From assembly GCA_002104985.1 (NCBI GenBank), contig MCGO01000081.1:62001-126000 (forward strand): 64,000 nucleotides of DNA, in the 5' to 3' direction. Origin of the DNA: Rhizoclosmatium globosum. Taxonomy: Eukaryota; Chytridiomycota; Chytridiomycetes; Chytridiales; Chytriomycetaceae. Both the position numbers and the translations under genes were made by a program. The notes below the pieces were generated by a model that was not told the DNA's origin, searched no databases, and saw only the letters and a program-made list of their open reading frames with translations. Shown here in pieces: positions 55,647-64,000 of the stretch; position 1 is the stretch's first letter; the number at the start of each line of letters is the position of its first letter.

Positions 55647-56456
55647 CTAAGAGCGATGCTTCTTGAATGCATCGACGAGAGTAGAACCGTGTTGTTCAAT
55701 ATCGATTTTGCAGAGAGCGTCCTGAGCCTGGATCTTGCGAGCGAGTTGAGCGACTTCCAATGCGCGACTGGGCGGAACCACGACGCATCCGTCAATATCG
55801 GCAATGACAATATCGTTTTCTGAGACAGTGATAGGGAATTGGTGCTATTTTGAGAGTAATGTCCGAGTATGAGTCAAAGTGGAATCAGTGAAGGGGGGAA
55901 TACACTCACTCTTCGGCCAATACAATTTGACCACCGACTTGAACACACTTTGCCCAAGTTGGAGCGCCAAGAACACTTTGAGCGTGTGAAGTAGACACTA
56001 CGCCAAACACGGATTCGAATGATCTCACTTCGTTGACATCGCGGATCCTGCCGTCAACGACCGCCCCGACCGCACCCACCGCCACGGCCCGAGCCGCCAA
56101 CAGACCACCAAAGACGGCATTTGGGGCACCTGCAACGCCTTTGAGCACGAGCACTTGGTTCGCGGTGAGTGTGTCAACGGCGTTCGACTTCGATGCCTCG
56201 ACGGGCGACTCGGAAGCGGCAAAGGCGGCCTGGTTGTTCTTTAGTTTAAATAGCACTTGCTGCTTTAAAGTGGTGCACTGCGAACCACGTGTGCTCGCCC
56301 TAGAAAGTACGTGGAACTCTGAAGCGGCGATGCAGGCCCTGGCGACACTAACTGTCCATTGTGCACAAAGCGAATACCCATCTGAAGCCGCGTCATTGCA
56401 TCAGCCAAGTCACATGTAGGGATTCCGCGAAGCGCCTCAAGCTCTGTGTCAGCCAT
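55647..56456 (-). CDS. RraA-like / HMG-CHA aldolase family protein
   Basis: The start at 56456 (MADTELEALRGIPTCDLADA) opens an RraA-type swivelling beta/beta/alpha fold: TCDLADAMTRLQMG, then YFLGRAHVVRSAPL. After the frame shift come VLVLKGVAGAPNAVFGGLLA, AVAVGAVGAVVDGRIRDVNE and VGGQIVLAEE. The last exon contains SENDIVIADIDGCVVVPPSR then ALEVAQLARKIQAQDALCKI and ends DAFKKHRS* at 55647. The GGLLAxxA and VVDGxxRD motifs mark the class II (metal-dependent) HMG/CHA aldolases and their fungal relatives, which cleave 4-hydroxy-2-oxoacids or act as oxaloacetate decarboxylases. The substrate is uncertain. One intron is present at about 55850-55910. One base is missing in the run at 56267-56269. 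Confidence 0.85.
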
Positions 56457-56530
56457 CTTTTTGTTGTGAAGGAACAAATTCAACAGACTTTAATTTCTAA
56501 TGACGGAAAAATAATATTGAATATGAGGTA

Positions 56531-59216
56531 TCAGTTACGGAGGCTTACGGCCTTGCGCCCATTTTGCACCTTCCAAGATGAGGCCAAAAGATTGTATGTC
56601 GGCTTGTTGAAAACAGTTTGGATCTCTACCGCCCAACCCCTCCAATGCTCCAAATCTTTTGGTTCAAGAATGAAGCAATCATTTGGAGTTTTCTCAGTGG
56701 GAGGCCCTTTCGGTTTCAAGTCAGCCTCATTTTTGATGAAGACCTCCACAAGCTACGTCGTTGTTTTCAGGGTGCATATCTACGAATGTGAATTTCTCAA
56801 GTTGATCGAGTTGTTGCGCTACAACTTGATGGACTTCTGAAACTACTGGCCTCTTTCATCGCGCCATTCACGTTCAGTAAATTGTAAGTACTTGACTTGG
56901 ACTTCAGCTTCTGTCGTCTGCTTAGTTCCTGCAGGAACTTCTTTGTGAAATCCAAAGTTGTTCCGAATTGCCTTCTTTTCCTTTTCACTTAAACCCATGT
57001 CAATACCTAGTACTGATTAATAGGCAACAGTATCTTCGGATGATACTCAACTCATTATTAAGGCTGCAAGCTCCATCCTCCAAACCTTTTCGGACTTTTC
57101 ATTGATTCTATCAAACGTATTGACCAACTTTGCAATCAAGACATTCACCAGTAGGACCACAGCAAACAACGCGTACGTCAGAAACAAAAGCTGTGAGTAG
57201 ACTGGAAGTGCGCCTTTCTTGATGTCTTCATACTTTTCTTCTTGAAAAATGAATCGAACAGCCCACAAAGAAGAACCAAGCAACGAATCCCAGTCGTATA
57301 GGGAATCACTTGCAGCACCACCTTCACTAGACGCAACATTTCCAACGTTTGCATTTGCATGAACAAGGCTCCCCAAACCCAACCGTGGTTGGAATATAAA
57401 CGAACAGCCATTCTGGAAAATCCTTCGCCACAATCTCCTTAACAATAACCACAAGGTGCCCAATTGTTGCTGATCCTTTGGCAAACGTGAGGAGGTACAA
57501 ATATCCAGATATCATTGCGAATCCGAGCACAACATTCTCAACATTAAACATAACCTCGCTCGGTCCTGCAATTCTTATAAAAGGGACCGTGATAACAATC
57601 GCTGAGAAAATCCAGCGAAGGTAGTTATCAGCCGCGTTCCACTTTCGGTGAATATCAGAAAAGTAATAACAGAAAAGACAAACTGTCCCAACAAGAGTTC
57701 CAACTCAAAGAAACCCCGTGCAACATCAAACCCATTTCTATATTTGTAAATGCCCGAAATTCAGGGGTATTGGTTGAAGTGCAATCGCGGGCGTCAACAT
57801 GAACACAATCAACACGACAAACATCATTAGTTTTCGGAAATAAATGTGTTTCGCGTAGGCGTTCCATTTCCATTGGAGATTGTTTTCATCACGGGATGAT
57901 TCAGCATTTCTTCATTGTGTCGTTCAATGACAAGCTCAAGTAGGTTTGGGTTCTTGTTGTGAGGGTCAAGTTGGGTGGGCGATTCATCTAACGGCGCGTG
58001 AATTGGATCCAGTAAATTTAAAGGAACGCGGTATCGATGGGTTCTATCAAACTGGTTTTGGTTTTCATTAAAACTAGGTTTCTTTCTTTTGTGTGTTGAT
58101 TACCTCCCAAAGCTCTTCCTTCATTGCCTCAAGAACGTTGGAATTCTCGGAATGCATTCCTAGTTGATAAGGTGTACGTTTGATACCTTCATTGTCGATG
58201 TTCTTCCATCCAGGAGAGACGGCGCTTTGATTTGAGGAACTGGAACATGCGCGCGAAACAATTCTTTCCATACCCTCGTTTTCAATAGCAGATGCAGGAT
58301 ATTATCGTTCGTGTTTAGATCAATGGCATTCACGTCGGCTCCGCGGTCTACCAGGTATTCCACGATTTTGGGCTTTCCGACACTGCAGCGAAATGGAGAA
58401 CTGTTTGCCCGTAGAATCGAAGTGTGCCTTATCAGCGAAATTGAATTCCGCGCCAGTTGCTCTGTGTTTATTGTCTGTAGATGCCTGTACAGGAATGTGT
58501 CGTGAATAAGGGAAAGGTTGTTATGATGTGGAACGTACCCTGCTTCAATCAACATTCGAACAATGCTTTTCCCGCTGTAACGGTAGTCATCATCATCAAC
58601 TGTTATTAGTGTCACTGCATTTGGTTTCTTTCGTCTGTGGTACAGTGTCAAAACAAAACCAATTTAAAAGTGGGTTGGACTTACTCTCTCAGGCCCCTCA
58701 GCACGGATCTATCTTCTTTACTCAGAATATCGTCACTAGGATCTTGATCTTCTTCCTGAACCACAGCTAAATGAAGGGCGGTCTCTCCTGTTTCAAGGTT
58801 AACCCTTAAAAGCCCTGAACTCAAAAGACGATTCCCGCTCAGAACACTTGCCTTCGTACCGGTTGCCACGATACATTTTGTTGATGAGCTCTGGAAGTTG
58901 ACCAGGATCCAGAAGATAATAGTTGGCGATCTGCAACAGAGAATGGCAGCGTGCAAGATAGTCTCGCCCTCACCGCCCCGTTCAACCAAACCACGCATCC
59001 GCAATCCATCCTGCTTTTTGTTCGCATACTCTTTGATTTGTGCGAGCGATCCATGCGCAACAGCCTTCCACAGGTCGTCATTCCCAAAGAGCCAAGACTG
59101 GTCACGAATGTCATACCATGAAACCACAGACATTCCGTCTTCATCTTTGTCATGTCCATCATCACGTCCTGGTGATTGCTCCACAGTTTCTCCAGTGGCG
59201 TTTGGTTGTTGGCCAT
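56531..59216 (-). CDS. TRPV-like ankyrin-repeat cation channel, copy 5 (divergent)
   Basis: The start at 59216 (MANNQTP) must shift by one base at 59197-59198 to enter SPGRDDGHDKDEDGMSVVSW and then DDLWKAVAHGSLAQIKEY. Ankyrin units follow: RGGEGETILHAAIL, GETALHLAVVQEEDQDPSDD (joined by a GC-AG intron at 58788-58851), GKPKIV-like KIVEYLVDRGADVNAID and NDNILHLLLKT. The linker YRVPLNLLDPIHAPLDESP precedes the channel part with FAVVLLVNVLIAKLVNTFDR as S6 and SSLWAVRFIFQEEKYEDIKK as the pore-region helix. The tail KYLQFTEREWRDERG and LEPKDLEHWRGWAVEIQ matches the others. An extra exon (VDDDDYRYSGKSIVRMLI) interrupts the second ankyrin repeat. At least six single-base frame shifts occur, so the gene is either unpolished or decaying. 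Confidence 0.7.
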
Positions 59217-60046
59217 TTCGGCTGCGATTTTGGAGTCAACAGAAAATTTAAATTCTTGAACCGTATCTGTAAGAGTTGGGCAACTTCTTGTTTACTCATT
59301 ATTTAGAGTATGGTATTAATAAGGGAGATGAAGTGTCAGATGGGTTTCGCCCACAAACAAGCAACACGACAAATACAAAAGAACAATGAACCGCTAATCC
59401 AACAAAAAAGTAAACTTCGCTTTAAAATACAATCGCGCACTTATCAATCGCTCGCATTTGAAACATAATCGTACATGTCATGTTATAACAATATTCACAA
59501 GTGATGATATTCAATCATCGAACGAAACATCGAATTTAGGTCGATAAGAACGACGCGCTCCTGGCTTACGAAGGTCATTGGCATAAAGTCTCAAAACTTT
59601 AATTCAACTGCATATGCTCCCTCCTGTGCCAGCTTGAAAGAAGAAAAACTTGGCATTGTCTTCGGTAAGCGAATCTTGCGCCAAAAGAAGGAGGAAGTAT
59701 CATACCACTTGGTTGTTTCACTGAATTACGCCATCATGTTTTTTGGGGTGATGGGGTGAGATTCAACGCGGGTCATTTCCCCAACCTCATTTTGGTCAAA
59801 GTGTTCCGCCCCAAAAAAAGCAAAAAAGCAATATGCCTCGTCACACTGCCCCCGCCTCTTTCCTTCCATTGAGGTGAGATTCAACGATCTTGGCATTGTG
59901 GGTCTTGTAAAGGAAGTCCGCTCGGGCTAGGGCAACCTGGTTTTGGTTGTGTAGCTTACTGTGACCCACCATGAACCATCGCATCCCCTCAGCTATCTCA
60001 ACTTACTTACTCTCTTTCAATTAATAGAAAGTTCTCCCACTACTAC
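59217..60046. promoter_or_regulatory. Upstream region of the solute-binding protein gene with a 14-bp direct repeat
   Basis: This 830 bp spacer separates the divergent channel copy 5 and the solute-binding gene. GGTGAGATTCAACG occurs twice in the same orientation, at 59755-59768 and 59873-59886, 118 bp apart and 290-160 bp before the plus-strand ATG. It may be a paired regulator site. No other gene is visible. Confidence 0.5.
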
Positions 60047-61616
60047 ATGCAGTTCATCTGCGTCGTTTGGCTGGTTCCCTCCTTGCTGCTGACTCTGTCG
60101 CCGCCCAGGCCGCTGCCACCAACTTGCAAACTGGATGTGTAACGAATTATGATCCAAACACTGACTACTTCCCAGAGAAGATCGATGGATGTATGTTATC
60201 TGTGCCTGCTCCCATGTTTCACACCACGGCTTCCCAACGCCACTTTCCGCGTTATACAGTGCCAGCAAACGATTATATGCATTATCTGAGATTATGCTAT
60301 TATCATCTCTATTTCCCCTAGTCGTTGTGGGCTGACTCAGCACTCCTCCCTTCCTCCCTCCTTCCAAACTTCTAAAAATATGGATTACTAACCTCAATTT
60401 CACAGCCAACAGCCCCCACCTGACCTACACCTATGCTAAGAACTACAAGACGATTTTCAACTCGTTCTCCAACGAGACTACTGTACTTTACCAATGTGGA
60501 ACCCCCAAGCCAGATGTCAAGGCCAAGAACATCATCGCCGTCCCAATCACCTCTGTGACTGTCGGTGACACTACTGTTGTCACCTACCTCGAGCTTTTGG
60601 GCAAGCGCAGTGCCATCAAGGTTACTTCCGGCGGAACTCTCGGCTACATCTCCTCTCCTTGCGTCCAAGCCCTCGTTGCTGCTAACCCATCTGCAATTAT
60701 TGAAGCTGACGCCAAGAACAAGACCCACGCTCTTGAGCAAATCACCTCCACTGATGTTTACTTCCAGTGGTACGGTACCCTCGCTTCAAACGCCACCAAT
60801 GCTGTCACTTTCCCAGCTTCTGGTGATCCAGGTGTTGCCGGTCGTGCCGAATGGATTGGTTTCGTTGCTTCTTTCTTCAACCTTGAAGCCAAGGCAAACC
60901 AAATCTCAACTGCTTTCAACACCAACTACGCTGCCCTCTCCACTGCTGCCAACGCTGCCAAGTCTCCAAAGCCAGTTGTTGCCTGGATCGAGCACATGAG
61001 CGCTTACCCTCCAGACTACCCAGAAGCCTGGATCATCCACGCTAACCAGTACCAGCTCGACTACGTCAACGCCTCTGGTGCCGTTGCCTACATCCCAGCT
61101 ACCACTGAAGGAACCTCTTCTGTCACTGGCCTCAAGACTCAAGCCATCACCTACAACTACGACACCGCTTCCGCTTTCCTCAAGGCCCTTGCTCCAGTCG
61201 ACATTGTCATTGACCTCTCCTTCGCCTCTGTTAACTCTACCGACTTTGCCACCTCCTTCGGTGTTTCTCTTGCCTCTACTCAATACAAGTTCTTGACCAA
61301 CAAGCAGATCTACATGACCAACAAGGCGATTTCCGCTGAGAACGGTGGTAACGCGTGGTTTGAGTCTGGAACTGTCATGGAGAACGTTGTTCTTGCTGAC
61401 ATCATCTCTTTCACTCACCCAGAGGTTGTTGGATCTTCTTACGTTCCAACTTACTTCAGAAACGCGTTCAAGGACCAGCAGGTTGTCTTGACTGCCCAGT
61501 CTTGCAAGGATGTTACTGCCGCTGAGGTTGTTCCAGTTATCCAGGTTGCCAAGACATCTGGTGCTGAGAAGGTTGTTGCTGCCTTTGCTCTTGCTTTGGT
61601 TGCTGCTCTTCTCTAA
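60047..61616 (+). CDS. Surface (GPI-anchored) periplasmic-binding-protein-like protein
   Basis: The ATG at 60047 (MQFICVVWLVPSLL) is a signal peptide that must gain one base near 60075-60079 to read on into AADSVAAQAAATNLQTGC. An intron (about 60194-60405) splits KIDG from SNSPHLTYTYAKNYKTIF. The mature part has two alpha/beta lobes: ITSVTVGDTTVVTYLELLG, GYISSPCVQALVAANPSAII, then AEWIGFVASFFNLEAKANQI and APVDIVIDLSFASVNS. This is the pattern of TroA/FecB-type substrate-binding proteins that serve bacterial metal or siderophore importers. A C-terminal small residue cluster plus a hydrophobic end (VVAAFALALVAALL*) fits a GPI signal. Third positions are strongly C-rich, suggesting high expression. 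Ligand and partner transporter are unknown; no permease is beside it. Confidence 0.72.
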
Positions 61617-61872
61617 GTAGTTTGATTTTACTTTGAGGTTTACGCTTTGGTTAGTTCATTTCGTAATTTAGTTTTAGTTTCTGAGGTGTGGGAGCCTAGA
61701 GTTGTTGGTGTTTCCTAGGTCGCTTTCAATTTTAATGCGAGTTTCAATTGCTTTTCATTCTATGGAATAAATTAGAGGATTGAAAAATGCAACGATTCTA
61801 TGTCACACCTCTTATGTTGCCTGAACAAAGAGTGGGCAGTGTTGGCTTCATTTCTTTCGTAAACTCAAAACA

Positions 61873-63245
61873 GTGGATGCCAACCTTTCAACACTTCCAC
61901 CGGAAGTCGTCAAAGACATTTTCGGCTGGATTGATCCTCGCTGTGCTCATCGGTACCGAGAATTCTGCCGCCGAATCAATGAAGCCCTTGATAATGAACA
62001 CTTTGCCCGACTTAACCTCAAGCGCTTCATCGATTTGACAGTCTCTTCGAAATGCAGCATGCGTTAGATGACGATACGTTTGAGAACAATACGGAGTCGA
62101 GTTCGAGCCGCAAGTTGTCAGTGCAGTCCCAAATACCCTCGACCTTTTCTGCTTCGCTTTCCCGGCAGAGTATCGGAAAGTATATATTCAACTGAAGTTT
62201 AGCCGAATGATTGTTCTCGATTGGGATGTTGACGACGGGAAGCCAAAGCCTTGGTCCAGAGTTGGCCTTTTGGTCAGCTTCGTGGCCTCTCTTTGAAGTG
62301 TTTTAGTTGAAAGGATCCATTCCCACTGAGATTGGAGATTGCGTTTGCTGAGATCATTGGTTTGGAGACAATAGCTTGAAGGAGCTATTCCCGCATCGAT
62401 TGGATTGCTCTCAAACCTTACCCATCTAGAGCTGGGAAACAACTGTTTGGAAGGTGAAATTCCATCAGAATAATGAATCTTGTGAATCTAGTCAATTCTG
62501 CTTGCCAAACAATCGACTCACGGGTCAATTCCTGCTGCTATTGGGAATATGACAAAACTTACGACCCTTGACCTCGCTCAAACATTGTCGGGATTTATTC
62601 CTTCTAGTGTTGGGTCGCTCAGAAATTTGAGGACTTGTCTTTGGCGTTCAATCGTTTATCTGGAGGTATTCCTCCCGAGCTTGGCCAGTTATCGAGCCTT
62701 TGTTCCTCTTTCTGCAAGGAAATAAACTTTCTGGAAAATCCCTCCTGAAATCGGATTGCTCCAGGTCGTTTCGTGCATGGACTTGAGTGCGAACCAACTT
62801 TCTGGAGCATTCCAGATTCATTTGCCAATCTCACTGCATTAAACAATCTCAACCTGAGTAATAACCAAATCAGTGGTGTACTTTCAGGGGTGTTATAAAC
62901 GGTCTATGATCCTGTTTTGTACTGAATGTCTGTGGCAACAACCTCTCAGGATGCATACCACAAGAGCTATGGAGTCAAAATCAGATGCTTGCTCTTGATT
63001 TAAGTGGGAACAATTTCGACGCCTTCCAGATACCATCTCAAATCTCACGCATGACTAGTTTACAGCGTATATATTTGATGAATACGCGAGTATATGGATC
63101 CTTACCTTTGGAGATATGCGATCTTGAAGATTTGGAAGAAATCAATTTGCATGGAACGAATGTGGATAAGGAAGTAGATTCGAAGTTTTTCGCTTGTACT
63201 ATTTCGGAAAGTTTGACTCGGCAAGGATTTTACTCGTCGAGATGA
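61873..63245 (+). CDS. F-box/LRR protein, copy C, frame-broken
   Basis: The F-box-like segment reads ANLSTLPPEVVKDIFGWIDP then RCAHRYREFCRRINEALDNE, matching copy D downstream. It shifts by one missing base at about 62046 and 62082 to give QYGVEFEPQVVSAVPNTLDL then AFPAEYRKVYIQLKFSRMIV, again aligned with copy D. LRR fragments of the LxGxIP type follow in scattered frames (for example GAIPASIG, GGIPPELGQLSSL-like, LALDLSGNNFDAFQIPSQIS). The last frame ends QGFYSSR* at 63245. No ATG lies in the F-box frame. The nearest upstream ATG is at 61815 and needs a one-base shift. Most breaks have the single-missing-base direction, so I suspect consensus error, though the density here is the highest in the window. 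Confidence 0.6.
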
Positions 63246-63433
63246 GACAGAGTTGGAAAGAAAAAAAGTGGAGAGTGGATGGATAGGATTGCTTTGATGC
63301 GAAATAGCAACGCCAACAGAGGTGACCCTGAAGAAATTGCATTAATAATATAATACGTTTGTAAAATTGAAATATATGTTAACATTACTTCTTTCTTCTC
63401 CAATTTATGCGAATGATTTAATTTGTTCGTTCA

Positions 63434-64000
63434 ATGTCCGCCTTCCAAACCAAGCTACCACTTGAATTAATCAGGGATATCTTTGGATGGATTGACCCTC
63501 GATGCGCTCACCGTTACCGAGAGCTGTGTCGTAGAGTGAATGCGGCTCTTGATGATATCCACTTTGCGAGGCTCAATCTTTATCGATTCATGGACTCAAA
63601 TAATCTATCATTGGCGACTGATAGTTTTCAAGAGGCTCGAAGATCATATATCAAAAATAGATTCGGTCTTACTTCGGAGGACGGAACTGTCAGTGTATCT
63701 CCTGATGGACTTGACCACTTGTTCTTTGCTTTCCCAAAAGATTACCGAACTGTGTATGCTCAGTCTAGGCTCAAAGATTTGGCTGCTCTGTCGTGGGGAG
63801 TGGATGAGGAGAATGACGATGCCATGCTTCATCCATTCTCAAAACTGCAGCCCGAGATTGGCCTTCTTGCGAAACTCCAGGCGCTTCAACTAGACGGCCT
63901 TACCTTACCTGGACCAATTCCAGTTGCTATTGGTCATCTCTCACTTCTTCGATATTTGTATCTAAATAGTTTGGAATTGACGGGGAATATCCCATCATCC
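63434..64000 (+). CDS. F-box/LRR protein, copy D (cut by window end)
   Basis: The start at 63434 (MSAFQTKLPLELIRDIFGWI) opens an F-box-like motif (LPLELIRDIFGWIDPRCAHR, then YRELCRRVNAALDD). A linker with LDHLFFAFPKDYRTVYAQSR and LAALSWGVDEENDD follows. The first plant-type LRRs are GLLAKLQALQLDGLTLPGPI and IGHLSLLRYLYLNSLELTGN. The frame is open to the last base of the window (NIPSS), so the gene is 3'-incomplete here. It is the intact sister of copy C and shares its longer linker, distinguishing this pair from copies A and B. Confidence 0.82.
   Translation, partial: MSAFQTKLPLELIRDIFGWIDPRCAHRYRELCRRVNAALDDIHFARLNLYRFMDSNNLSLATDSFQEARRSYIKNRFGLTSEDGTVSVSPDGLDHLFFAFPKDYRTVYAQSRLKDLAALSWGVDEENDDAMLHPFSKLQPEIGLLAKLQALQLDGLTLPGPIPVAIGHLSLLRYLYLNSLELTGNIPSS

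Noticed and set aside
9228..62083. Programmed ribosomal frameshifting used genome-wide, as in some ciliates
   Set aside because: The break sites share no slippery heptamer or stop-codon context. Many other genes (IFT140, ABCA, P450, CBP20, LIM-RhoGAP) have none. Homopolymer bias fits consensus error better.
1..64000. tRNA, rRNA, CRISPR or integrated viral or transposon genes
   Set aside because: No cloverleaf, rRNA core, spaced repeats, reverse transcriptase, transposase or capsid-like sequence was seen by reading. A tRNAscan or Rfam run would be decisive.

Overview
This window is nuclear DNA of a zoosporic fungus, most likely a chytrid (Chytridiomycota). It carries short GT-AG introns throughout, an ergosterol-pathway phosphomevalonate kinase, a fungal tyrosinase, a LIM-RhoGAP and a complex I accessory subunit. 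It also has genes only a flagellate keeps: IFT140 and a kinesin-9. Gene density is high, at roughly one gene per 1.8 kb, with many convergent 3' ends and divergent start codons only 40-120 bp apart. I saw no rRNA, tRNA, CRISPR array or recognisable transposon.

Layout. 0-13 kb is conserved housekeeping: Rac GTPase, IFT140, a small DPY30 gene hidden behind other-frame ORFs, a Ulp1/SENP SUMO protease, an AAMP/Sqt1 WD40 protein, a glycosyltransferase-like gene and an alpha/beta hydrolase. 13-22 kb holds a tyrosinase, a homeodomain protein, a LIM-RhoGAP and a BTB-TLDc protein. 22-38 kb is a lineage-specific array: a truncated channel remnant, four TRPV-like ankyrin/6-TM channel copies on the plus strand (the last decayed), a secreted aspartic-protease-like protein with apple/PAN-like modules, and two F-box/plant-type LRR genes. 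38-56 kb is again mostly housekeeping: phosphomevalonate kinase, POT1, a coiled-coil protein, a P450, a second aspartic protease, an ABCA transporter, an NDUFB4-like subunit, CBP20, kinesin-9, an animal-type peptide deformylase and an RraA-like protein. 56-64 kb holds a fifth TRPV-like channel on the minus strand, a GPI-anchored bacterial-type solute-binding protein and two further F-box/LRR genes, the last cut by the window end.

How the genes fit together. IFT140 and kinesin-9 build and run the flagellum, Rac and the LIM-RhoGAP are candidate partners in polarity signalling, and the TRPV-like expansion is a plausible zoospore sensory repertoire. No co-regulation can be shown from sequence.

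The most important caution is that at least seventeen otherwise well-conserved coding regions change frame at one point, always in the direction explained by ONE MISSING BASE, usually inside a homopolymer. This bias looks like uncorrected long-read consensus error rather than mass pseudogenisation. It decides how many genes here should be called broken. Gene ends below are given across these breaks.
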